From the NCBI RefSeq assembly GCF_003626655.1, contig NZ_RBAN01000001.1:2046001-2110000 (forward strand): DNA of 64,000 nt, written 5' to 3'. A model generated the notes under the pieces. That model was not told the origin of the DNA and did no database searches. It was given only the letters and a program-made list of their open reading frames with translations. Positions 7,986 through 14,497 of the stretch are shown here, in pieces (the stretch's first letter is position 1; each line of letters starts with the position of its first letter). The translations under genes were made by a program, and so were the position numbers. Source of the DNA: Micromonospora costi. GTDB taxonomy: Bacteria; Actinomycetota; Actinomycetes; Mycobacteriales; Micromonosporaceae.

Positions 7986-8519
7986 ATGCATGTCGTCGTC
8001 ACCGGCGCACTCGTGGAAAACGGCACGGTCCTGCTGGTACACCGCAGGCCGACCAAGCGGGCATACCCGGATGTCTGGGATCTGCCCGGGGGGCAGGTCG
8101 AAGCGGGTGAGTCGGAACTACAGGCCCTCGCGCGTGAGATGCACGAGGAGCTCGGTGTTCAGATTGTGGCGGAGTCCGCTTCACGGTTGGGCGTCCTGCA
8201 TGACGGCAGCGGTGAGGACGCCGTTCACGTGGGCGTCTGGCAGATCGGAAATTGGGTCGGCTCTCCGGCGAACCGTGCACCTGACGAGCATGACGACATC
8301 GCATGGGTCGGGATCAGCGAGCTGGGTGGTCTTCCCCTGGTGCATGGTGTCTTGGCGGCACTGGTTCGTTCCCGGCCTGAGTTCGAGTGGGCCCGCAGGC
8401 ACTCAGAGGTCACCGACCGTAACCTGGACGACCGAGGAACCACGGCTGACTGTCGCGCATGTGGTGTGACGGGTTCGTCAGGCTTCAGGTGGGATCGGGC
8501 ACCCTTCAGCGTCAAATGA
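7986..8519 (+). CDS. Nudix hydrolase
   Basis: A 177-residue nucleotide-diphosphate hydrolase. The Nudix box is complete at residues 36-58 (G36, E42, R50-E51, E54-E55, G57). WVGISELGGLPLVHGVLAALVRSRPEF closes the fold. The ATG at 7986 begins directly at the first beta strand. The last ~40 residues do not look like the family, and the stop codon overlaps the first in-frame codon of an integrase remnant (ATGA at 8516-8519). The tail may therefore have been rewritten by a recombination junction. The substrate is unknown (oxidised nucleotide, NDP-sugar or similar). Confidence 0.9.
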   Translation: MHVVVTGALVENGTVLLVHRRPTKRAYPDVWDLPGGQVEAGESELQALAREMHEELGVQIVAESASRLGVLHDGSGEDAVHVGVWQIGNWVGSPANRAPDEHDDIAWVGISELGGLPLVHGVLAALVRSRPEFEWARRHSEVTDRNLDDRGTTADCRACGVTGSSGFRWDRAPFSVK

Positions 8520-8650
8520 CCTTGGACGCGTACGCGGGCCTGTTCGGTGACGACCTGGACGCCGTTGCCAACCGAGTGGACGAGGCGGCCGCGGCGCAGG
8601 ATGCGGACCACGCAGGCACGTCCGGCGGTGATCGACCTTCTGTGGACTAG
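8516..8650 (+). pseudogene. Tyrosine recombinase remnant 1 (C-terminal tail)
   Basis: Only the end of an integrase remains: MTLDAYAGLFGDDLDAV then ANRVDEAAAAQDAD. It is nearly identical in protein to the tail at 11279-11440, including the tyrosine position (DxY). No catalytic HxxR is left. It marks an old integration or deletion junction directly after the Nudix gene. Confidence 0.75.
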
Positions 8651-8801
8651 ATACAGGCCGCTGCGGGTTCGGCCATCCGGCATCTGCCGGCGCACAGTCG
8701 CAACGTCACAGCTCACGTCTCGCCCTGGCAGCTGCTACGCCCTGCTGGGCCGCTCCGGCCACGCGCAGCGCGCTGATCGCGGCAGATGCGTACACGTGAC
8801 C

Positions 8802-8832
8802 TTGGTCGACGCCGGGCCGGAGTGTCGACCAA
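8802..8832. terminator. Bidirectional hairpin between convergent units
   Basis: TTGGTCGAC (8802-8810) pairs with GTCGACCAA (8824-8832). A run of A follows on the plus strand, which gives a U-run for transcripts of the HxlR gene from the other side. Confidence 0.5.
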
Positions 8833-8863
8833 AAGGGCGAACCCGATCTGGCGCGACAGTGGG

Positions 8864-9592
8864 TCACCTTTCGGACAGCCCCTGGAGGCGATCCGCCCGC
8901 CCTCCCTGGCCGGAGGTGCCGTTTGAGTACTTATCTGTGGAGGCCGAGACACGCACGCCCGCGACGAGATGGCGGACGACCTCGGGATCGCCGATGATGA
9001 CGGCGCCGGCCGCTACGAGCCCGGCGAGGTCATCGCTGCCGAAGGCGGCGAGGAGGGCATCCGTCGTGGTGATCAGAACGGCGTCCGGATCTTCGGGCGG
9101 CTCGTGGGCGACCGCGGCGCCGGCCGACGTGAGGCGGACGCCGAACACTCCGGCAGGACCGTGGTCGCGTAGTTCGATCCGGAGCGTCGCCTCGGGCTGT
9201 TCCGGCGTCGGCACGAAGAAGGTGCGGATACTCAGCATGGCGCTGTCCGCGCTCACGAAGAGCTGTTCCGCGGTCGGCGGGGCGGCCAGCGCCCAGGTGC
9301 CCAGCGCGACCACGATCGGCTCGAGGCCCCGCCCCCACGCGGTCAGCTCGTAGACCCGGACGTTGCCTGGCGGAGGCAGCTGCCGACGGCGTAGGACGCC
9401 CGCGTCGGCCAGCTCGCGCAGCCGGTCGGACAGTGCGTTCGGGCTGGCGGTCGGGAGCGCCTGCTGGAGGTCGGTGAACCGTTTCGGCCCGAGCAGCAGC
9501 TCGCGCACCACGAGCAGCGACCACCGCTCGCCCACGATGTCGAGGCCGCGTGCGACGCCGCAGGCCTGCCGATAGCCCCGCTGGGTTGGCAT
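8864..9592 (-). CDS. HxlR family winged-helix regulator with C-terminal SCP2-like domain
   Basis: A 242-residue regulator. Residues 1-105 are the HxlR DNA-binding domain: YRQACGVARGLDIVGERWSLLVVRELLLGPKRFTDLQQALPTASPNALSDRLRELADAGVLRRR. The C-terminal half (TLRIELRDHGPAGVFGVRLTSAGAAVAH...PDAVLITTTDALLAAFGSDDL) resembles a sterol-carrier/SCP2-like ligand domain seen in many actinobacterial HxlR proteins. It is divergent from the DUF899 gene across a 77-bp region with a 6-7-6 palindrome, which suggests that it controls that gene and itself. The inducer is unknown. Confidence 0.9.
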   Translation of the reverse strand: MPTQRGYRQACGVARGLDIVGERWSLLVVRELLLGPKRFTDLQQALPTASPNALSDRLRELADAGVLRRRQLPPPGNVRVYELTAWGRGLEPIVVALGTWALAAPPTAEQLFVSADSAMLSIRTFFVPTPEQPEATLRIELRDHGPAGVFGVRLTSAGAAVAHEPPEDPDAVLITTTDALLAAFGSDDLAGLVAAGAVIIGDPEVVRHLVAGVRVSASTDKYSNGTSGQGGRADRLQGLSER

Positions 9593-9630
9593 GGCACACC
9601 TCCCTCTCGTACTTGCTCGATCCTAGCAGC

Positions 9631-9649
9631 CGCTATTACGGTCATAGCG
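9631..9649. promoter_or_regulatory. Probable HxlR operator
   Basis: CGCTAT, 7-base spacer, ATAGCG form a perfect inverted repeat in the 77-bp gap between the HxlR gene and the DUF899 gene, about 20 bp before the latter's start codon. Confidence 0.55.
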
Positions 9650-9669
9650 ACCGGCCCGAGGAGGAGCCC

Positions 9670-10428
9670 ATGACCACGCCAGCAGCACCCCCGATCACCG
9701 ACCGCGAGACCTGGCTGAAGCAACTCGACGAGCTCCGGCTCCGCGAGAAGGCGCACACGCGTGAGGGCGACGCCATCGCCGCGGCCCGTCGGCGCCTGCC
9801 GATGGTCGAGGTCGACCCGACCACCCGCCTGGTCGGCGCCGACGGCCCGGTGCCCCTGCTCGACGTCTTCGAGGGAAGGACCCAGCTGTTCGCGTCGTAC
9901 CACATGTGGCACACGGGCAGGCCGGCAGCCGACCAGTGCGAGGGCTGCACATTCTTCACCGGCCAGGTGCTTGAGCTGTCCTACTTGCACTCGCGCGACG
10001 TCACGTTCGCGGTCTTCTGCCAAGGGCCGTTCGAGGAGACCTCGCGCTACCGCGACTTCATGGGCTGGCAGGCGCCCTGGTACTCGGTGCCCGCAGAGTC
10101 GCTCGACTCCCTCGTCGCCGGGCGCGCGTTCGGAATGAAGGCGTGCTACCTGCGCCAGGGCGACCGGGTGTTCGAGACCTACTGGACCACCGGGCGGGGC
10201 GTAGAGGCGATGGCACCGTCGTACGGCCTGCTCGATATGACCGTCTACGGTCGCCAGGAGGGCTGGGAGGATTCACCGGAAGGCTGGCCGCAGCGCTTCC
10301 GGACCGACGGCGACCAGTTCCGGCTCGACGGCCGGCCCACATCACAGTGGTCGCGCCTCGCCGCCGGCCGTGACGACGACCTGGGTGCCACCGAGCCGGC
10401 CGGCAGCGAGCACCAGTGCTGCCACTGA
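9670..10428 (+). CDS. DUF899 family (thioredoxin-like fold) protein
   Basis: A 252-residue cytoplasmic protein of the DUF899/AhpC-TSA-like family. ITDRETWLKQLDELRLREKAHTREGDAIAAARRRLPMVEVD is the typical N-terminal helix. The core shows SYHMWHTGRPAADQCEGCTFFTGQV with a CxxC-like CEGC, and YRDFMGWQAPWYSVP. The ATG at 9670 has an excellent GAGGAG site. The function is unproven; a thiol-redox role is often inferred. Its divergent HxlR partner suggests induction by a small molecule or redox signal. Confidence 0.9.
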   Translation: MTTPAAPPITDRETWLKQLDELRLREKAHTREGDAIAAARRRLPMVEVDPTTRLVGADGPVPLLDVFEGRTQLFASYHMWHTGRPAADQCEGCTFFTGQVLELSYLHSRDVTFAVFCQGPFEETSRYRDFMGWQAPWYSVPAESLDSLVAGRAFGMKACYLRQGDRVFETYWTTGRGVEAMAPSYGLLDMTVYGRQEGWEDSPEGWPQRFRTDGDQFRLDGRPTSQWSRLAAGRDDDLGATEPAGSEHQCCH

Positions 10429-10471
10429 GGTTCGGCGCCTGCCAGAGGCTCCGCCACCGTTCGTGGGGCCG

Positions 10472-11068
10472 ATGATCGGAATTGCCCCTCTCCGATGGTT
10501 GCTGACGGTGGCGTTCGGAGGGGCGGCCGTCTTTCACCTGCTCCGGTGCCTGCGCCCACCCGCTGCGTGGCTCTCTCCGGTAGCGGGGCATCGACTCTCC
10601 GAGATGTTGCACCTGGTCATGGGCCTATCGATGATCGCGATGATCTGGCCGTGGGGTGCGGCGGTCCCGGCAGCCGCCTGGATTGTCGTTCTCCTGATGT
10701 CGACGGGGTGGTTCGTGGCGCGGGCGGTGCGGACGTCGCGACATCGTGCGGTCCCGGTGTTCATCGCCACCGCGACAGGGACGATGGCGTGGATGGGTGC
10801 CTGGATACCGGGGCACGCCTCCACCAGCGGCGGCGGCATGGACATGGCCGGGATGGGTCATGCGCCGGTCGGGTGTGCCGGATGGGTCGCTGCGCTGCTC
10901 GGGGGCTACCTGGTGCTCGCCGCATTCTGGTGGGTGGGCCGCGCGATGCGCATCGGTGGTCTGTCCGCGGCGACGACGGACGAGCCGGCGTGTCCGCTCG
11001 ACTGGTCGGCGCTGTGCCACGGTGTGATGAGCGCGGGTATGGGCATCGCCCTACTGGCGATGGTGTGA
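10472..11068 (+). CDS. DUF5134-type membrane protein
   Basis: A 198-residue integral membrane protein with about five to six helices (PLRWLLTVAFGGAAVFHLLRCL, LHLVMGLSMIAMIWPWG, AAAWIVVLLMSTGWFVARAV, AVPVFIATATGTMAWMGAW, WVAALLGGYLVLAAFWWVG, CHGVMSAGMGIALLAMV). The helix pattern, with H-x3-MG and 'HG-MSAGM', is that of DUF5134 proteins, which often accompany copper-handling genes. A loop SGGGMDMAGMGHAP is rich in Met and His and could bind Cu(I); this is inference. The start could also be the GTG at 10463. Confidence 0.8.
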   Translation: MIGIAPLRWLLTVAFGGAAVFHLLRCLRPPAAWLSPVAGHRLSEMLHLVMGLSMIAMIWPWGAAVPAAAWIVVLLMSTGWFVARAVRTSRHRAVPVFIATATGTMAWMGAWIPGHASTSGGGMDMAGMGHAPVGCAGWVAALLGGYLVLAAFWWVGRAMRIGGLSAATTDEPACPLDWSALCHGVMSAGMGIALLAMV

Positions 11069-11100
11069 ACGACGGGCGCCAGGCGGGACGCTCGCGGCCG

Positions 11101-11440
11101 CAGGGCACACCGAAGAACCACCAGCACCGGTCGGTGCCTCTTCGCGCCAGCGGCGGCGTCGGTCGGGCTGGCCGGGCTGACTCCGCACGACCTGCGGCAC
11201 ACGGCGGCGAGTCTGGCCGTGGCGGCGGGAGCCACCGTCAAGGCGGTGCAGCGGATGCTCGGGCACGCCTCGGCGTCGATGACCCTGGACGTGTACGCGG
11301 GGCTGTTCGGTGACGACCTGGACGCCGTTGCCAACCGCCTGGACGAGGCGGTCGCTGCACGGGATGCGGACTATTTGCGGACTGGCGCGGCTGGCGGCAG
11401 CGTGGTTGACCTCGGGAAACGGCGAAGCCCAGGCCGTTGA
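11101..11440 (+). pseudogene. Tyrosine recombinase remnant 2 (internal deletion)
   Basis: Two pieces of an integrase are fused out of frame. 11101-11145 reads GTPKNHQHRSVPL, the typical segment before the C-terminal catalytic core. From ~11150 another frame gives LAGLTPHDLRHTAASLAVAA, then KAVQRMLGHASASMTLDVY and the tail to the stop at 11438-11440. The HxxR, GH and Tyr catalytic elements are present, but about 50-60 residues between the pieces are missing and the N-terminus is absent. It ends 16 bp before a copy of the tRNA-Thr 3' end, as expected for a gene beside its attachment site. Confidence 0.85.
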
Positions 11441-11450
11441 CCTGGGCTTC
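11424..11450 (+). terminator. Intrinsic terminator of the integrase remnant
   Basis: GAAGCCCAGG (11424-11433) pairs perfectly with CCTGGGCTTC (11441-11450) around a 7-base loop and is followed by TTTA. The integrase stop codon lies in the loop. Confidence 0.8.
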
Positions 11451-11456
11451 TTTACC

Positions 11457-11500
11457 GAGCCGCCTGACGGAATCGAACCGTCGACCTACGCATTACGAGT
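11457..11500. repeat. Attachment-site copy: 44-bp duplicate of the tRNA-Thr 3' end
   Basis: These 44 bases are identical to 14156-14199, which contain the 3' part of tRNA-Thr from the anticodon loop to the second base of CCA. Past base 11500 similarity stops (CAGTCCCGG instead of GCGTCGCTC), so this is not a functional tRNA but an att scar. Confidence 0.92.
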
Positions 11501-11664
11501 CAGTCCCGGGGCGCTGGTCGGCCGTTTGGTCGTCCTGTCCGACCTGGTGCCCGCGTCCGCGCTCGTCCGCTGTTGCTCGCCGGCTTGGCTGCTCATTTGG
11601 CTGCTTGGCACTGGCAGAGGTCGCCGGGCATACCGGCCCGACTGACCGGGCCTAGCATGCCTCC

Positions 11665-12084
11665 ATGACGACCGCCGATGTCGATCCGACCCCTGCGCCG
11701 GGTTCTTCCGGCCGGACCTTGGCGCGCGCGCAATTGGCCTTGGCCGCTGTCTACATCGGCGCCATCGGCGTCGCCCTAGGCCGAGCCGCTTCCTTCTCCG
11801 GGTACCTCTACCTGCCTCACCAGGGCGACGACTACACCGGGAGCGCCAATCTCTGGCCGGGCCTCTGGGCGCCGGCGGCGCTGGCGATGATCGCCGTGAT
11901 CGGCGTAGCGCCGTACGTCGCTGCAGTGACAGGGCTCGTCGCCGTCACCCGGCTTGCGACGGCTCGGATGCGGGCCTCCGTGCACCGGCGAAGCCTGATT
12001 GTTAGCACGGTTCTCGCGGCACTCGTTGCCGCCTCCTCGTTGACGCCACCGGTCAAGACGTTGCTCAGCTGGCTCCTCGACTAG
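11665..12084 (+). CDS. Small membrane protein, unknown
   Basis: A 139-residue protein with about three transmembrane helices: LALAAVYIGAIGVALGRAASF, LWAPAALAMIAVIGVAPYVAAVTGLVAVT and LIVSTVLAALVAASSL. A short Thr/Pro/Ser-rich cytoplasmic N-terminus precedes them. The ATG at 11665 is the only plausible start. I do not recognise a family. It is the first gene inside the tRNA-Thr element and is not clearly co-transcribed with anything. Confidence 0.68.
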   Translation: MTTADVDPTPAPGSSGRTLARAQLALAAVYIGAIGVALGRAASFSGYLYLPHQGDDYTGSANLWPGLWAPAALAMIAVIGVAPYVAAVTGLVAVTRLATARMRASVHRRSLIVSTVLAALVAASSLTPPVKTLLSWLLD

Positions 12085-12535
12085 ACACGTTGGCGGCTGA
12101 CCGGCCTCATCTCGCGCCTGGCTGGCCGCGTCGCCGCTGCTCGCGCCACTGTCCGTCAGTCGAGCCAGCCCGAGATCGATCCGCGACGTCTCGCTTACAA
12201 GGCGCTTTCGGCAAAGGTCACCGCGTCCGCTGACGTCCACCGGGTCCGAGTGCGAGGCGGCACCCGTCCGCACTCGTCCGTCCTGAGCCACCGCCGTTGA
12301 TGTCACCGGCTGATGTCATGCCGCCGCTGTTGCCGGCATCCTGTCCGCTGGTGGCTGACCCCCGCCGGGGGGAGCAGGCACAGGTTGTCGATCGGTGAAA
12401 TCGGGTGCCAAGAAGGCTGGATCTCGCCCGGTGCCAGCGGTTGAATGACGAGGCTTCGGCAGCCTTGGCCGCAGCGTTCGCTGCCTCCTTGCTGCCTCTA
12501 CCGCTACCGGACCACCGTCACGCCCGACGTCGTTG
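12085..12535. other. Intergenic stretch inside the tRNA-Thr element
   Basis: There is no supportable gene in these 451 bp. 12448-12500 reads in one frame as SAALAAAFAASLLPLPLP, which resembles the tail of actinobacterial integrases (compare the tail at 55450-55500) and may be another scrap. The rest shows no structure that I can name. Confidence 0.5.
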
Positions 12536-12886
12536 CTAGACGGAGTCGACGAATGCCTCAGCCTCCACCGGGCCAACGTTGCGCTCGCTACGGACTGCAA
12601 AGATCGCCTCCTTGCGGCGTCCGCTGTCCCTAAGACCTTGCACTCGGCTCGCCAAATCGGGTCCGCCGGGCATTGGGAAGTCCGGGAGGACCTCTCCGGA
12701 TCGAAGACGCGACGCGGCCACCTTGGCCTCGGATCGATCGAGCTGAGCCTGCTTCCGCAGCACGCGCACGGCCTGACGAAAGCTGCCGGACTCGATCAGG
12801 TCATGGGCGCGAACTTGGATGTCGACCGGCACGAACAGGGGTAGCTCGTAGAAAACCCGAATCCTGACCGGCCGCCATCGAAGCAC
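12536..12886 (-). CDS. Small protein with two L7/L12-like helix motifs
   Basis: A 116-residue protein. Two stretches look alike: AHDLIESGSFRQAVRVLRKQAQLDRSEAKVAASRL and RVQGLRDSGRRKEAIFAVRSERNVGPVEAEAFVDSV. Each has the pattern 'G-xxEAI-xVRxxxxxxxxEAxxxV' of the ribosomal L7/L12 C-terminal fold, which also occurs in many small actinobacterial accessory proteins. The start is a GTG at 12886; a shorter start is possible. Third-codon GC is moderate. It lies downstream of the adenylate-kinase-like gene on the same strand, with 241 bp between. Function is unknown. Confidence 0.65.
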   Translation of the reverse strand: MLRWRPVRIRVFYELPLFVPVDIQVRAHDLIESGSFRQAVRVLRKQAQLDRSEAKVAASRLRSGEVLPDFPMPGGPDLASRVQGLRDSGRRKEAIFAVRSERNVGPVEAEAFVDSV

Positions 12887-13127
12887 CTGTCGATCATAGG
12901 TGCGACTACCGGCAATTTGATCGACCAGCTTGCCCTGAGGCGTGGCGACCTCTCGCTTACAAGTTCTGTGCGCACCGTCCGCTCGCGTCCGTCTCCGGCT
13001 GCGACCTCGGGGAGCCGTCCGCCGCTCGTTGGCCGCGGCCTGCCGAGTCCGGGCACATTGCTGTCACCGTTGCCGTCGGCTCTAATCGCCAAGAAGCGCT
13101 AGGTCGGTCTCGGCTCGACCCAACCGT

Positions 13128-13769
13128 TCAACTCCGCGCGAGTCGACTGGTCAGTTCGTTCGCGATCTCCTCGGTCGGGCGGGTGGCGTCGACGCTGATC
13201 AAGAGACCTGCGACGCGGTAGACGGCCAGGACGGGAGCGCTGTGCTTGTGGTAGACGCTCAACTGGTGGGCGACGGCAGCAGGGAAGTCGTCCTCGCGAT
13301 GGAACAACTCACTACCGCACCGGTCACAGACACCTTCGACGAGCGTCGGCGACGACTCGACGTGCCAGACCTCCCCGCAGCCCCGACACAAGCGGCGTCC
13401 AGTCAAGCGCCGTGTTGCTTCGGCATCGGATAGGACCAGCTCGACCATTTGAATCATCAACGTCTCCAGTGACCGCAGCACCGGCAGCACCGGAGATTCC
13501 GTCCACCAGACGAAGCCGCCAACCACGTCAGGCTCGCCAAGCCGGCGCAGCACGATCGCGGCGACGAGCTCGAGCGGTGGCACCTGCTCGGCGCCCATGA
13601 ACCGACGCAGATCGTCCCTCAGCTCCGATCCCGCACGCATCCCTGACTGCACCGCGTCCCGCATGGAGATCAAGGGAAGCCCAAGCCCGCCGGCGAGACG
13701 ACCCGCTACCTCGGCCGTCTCCGCGCCAGGCGGCCCAATCAAGACCAGCCTAGTCACCGCCAATGCCAC
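13128..13769 (-). CDS. Adenylate-kinase-like protein with degenerate P-loop
   Basis: A 213-residue homologue of zinc-LID adenylate kinase. The overall order is kept: P-loop region IGPPGAETAEVAGRL, NMP-binding segment ISMRDAVQSGMRAGSELRDDLRRFM, LID with four Zn cysteines (CRGCGEVWH...CDRCGSELFHREDD) and the closing VYHKHSAPVLAVYR...ISVDATRPTEEI. Yet P-loop residues 17-20, normally GKGT, are ETAE, and the usual DGFPRT is replaced by WWTESP. Phosphoryl transfer by the normal mechanism is therefore unlikely. It may be a sensor, a decoy or a decayed copy. The frame is intact, and it is cargo of the tRNA-Thr element. Confidence 0.85.
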   Translation of the reverse strand: MALAVTRLVLIGPPGAETAEVAGRLAGGLGLPLISMRDAVQSGMRAGSELRDDLRRFMGAEQVPPLELVAAIVLRRLGEPDVVGGFVWWTESPVLPVLRSLETLMIQMVELVLSDAEATRRLTGRRLCRGCGEVWHVESSPTLVEGVCDRCGSELFHREDDFPAAVAHQLSVYHKHSAPVLAVYRVAGLLISVDATRPTEEIANELTSRLARS

Positions 13770-13922
13770 GACTAGATCCTAATTCTCCGAAATCGATGAT
13801 CCTCGAACCTGACCCCACACTGCCAGGATCGGGCGGCCCTTGGTCAGCCTGATCCAGGGCTGGTCGATCAGTCCGCTGGCGTCCGGCACCATCCAGCCGA
13901 ATCCGCCGCCTTGGCTACTTCC

Positions 13923-14072
13923 GTGGCTACTCGTCGGCCCGCCCGCGTGGTCATGGAGATCCTCGGTCATTCGCAGATCAGCGTGGCCCTCAACATCTAC
14001 GCCCACGTCGCGCCCGAGATCGCGCCGGAAGCCGCGTCGCGCCTGGAAGGGGCGCTGTGGTCGGGTGAATAG
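13923..14072 (+). pseudogene. Tyrosine recombinase remnant 3 (C-terminal tail)
   Basis: The frame reads RVVMEILGHSQISVALNIY then AHVAPEIAPEAASRLEGALW, the last ~45 residues of a tyrosine integrase with the GHS and catalytic Tyr (NIY) elements. Everything upstream is missing. It ends 84 bp before the tRNA-Thr repeat, the usual place for an integrase next to attP. It differs clearly from remnants 1 and 2, so it came from another element. Confidence 0.82.
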
Positions 14073-14102
14073 GTTGGCTGCTCGGCCACGTGACGGCAGG
14101 CA

Positions 14103-14149
14103 AAAGGCCCAGGTCATGATCGGCGATCAAGCCGGTGACCTGGGCCTTT
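14103..14149. terminator. Bidirectional intrinsic terminator
   Basis: AAAGGCCCAGGTCA (14103-14116) pairs perfectly over 14 bp with 14136-14149. The A-run and T-run at its feet would give U-runs for both directions: the integrase remnant from the left and tRNA-Thr from the right. Confidence 0.8.
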
Positions 14150-14153
14150 CCCG

Positions 14154-14230
14154 TGGAGCCGCCTGACGGAATCGAACCGTCGACCTACGCATTACGAGTG
14201 CGTCGCTCTGACCGACTGAGCTAAGGCGGC
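14154..14230 (-). tRNA. tRNA-Thr (anticodon CGT)
   Basis: A complete cloverleaf on the minus strand. The acceptor stem is GCCGCCT with AGGCGGC, the anticodon stem ACGCA/TGCGT with loop CTCGTAA (anticodon CGT, reading ACG), and the T arm GACGG-TTCGATT-CCGTC. The discriminator base is U and CCA is encoded (14154-14156). It is the integration target of the element to its left; its 3' half is duplicated at 11457-11500. Confidence 0.96.
14156..14199. repeat. Attachment-site copy at tRNA-Thr
   Basis: This is the genuine 3' half of tRNA-Thr and the partner of the identical 44-bp copy at 11457-11500. Confidence 0.92.
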
Positions 14231-14314
14231 AACGATCGTCAAGTGTACGGCACGCACCCCGGCCGGCCGAACCCGATACCCCCGGCGCCGCTCTCCCGGC
14301 CCACCCTCGCCGCC

Positions 14315-14393
14315 GTGATCGACTCCGGTTCCAGGAAGTCGCGGTGTCCCGCGCGTCCGGACAGCGCGACTTCAAGGAAGTCGAGTCGATCAC
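14315..14393. repeat. Intergenic palindrome, copy C
   Basis: Two ~35-bp arms pair with few mismatches: the left begins GTGATCGACTCC and ends CGCGGTGTCC, and the right ends GAGTCGATCAC. It lies between tRNA-Thr and the phosphoesterase gene. It is the clearest full-length member of the family with core GAAGTCGCGGTGTCC. Confidence 0.75.
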
Positions 14394-14497
14394 GCCCGGA
14401 CGGGCCGCCATCCGACCCCACAAGAAGACCGGACATCCGCCCCAATCCGTCGTCCGCCGGACAGCGACCTCATCGGGAGCGGACTACGCTGCGGCGC

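Larger units (their letters stand above)
11457..14199. mobile_element. Remnant integrated element at tRNA-Thr (att to att)
   Basis: A 2.7-kb segment bounded by the two 44-bp copies of the tRNA-Thr 3' end. It carries a small membrane protein, a protein with L7/L12-like motifs, an adenylate-kinase-like protein and, next to the tRNA, an integrase C-terminal remnant. Third-position GC in the two minus-strand genes is clearly lower than in core genes of the window. No replication, transfer or intact integrase gene remains, so it should now be immobile. Confidence 0.8.

Noticed and set aside
11457..11500. A second tRNA-Thr gene
   Set aside because: Only the 3' half is present; the D arm, the 5' half of the anticodon stem and the 5' acceptor strand are missing.
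12448..12500. Fifth integrase tail (SAALAAAFAASLLPLPLP)
   Set aside because: It is suggestive, but too short and too low in complexity to distinguish from chance Ala/Leu/Pro coding.
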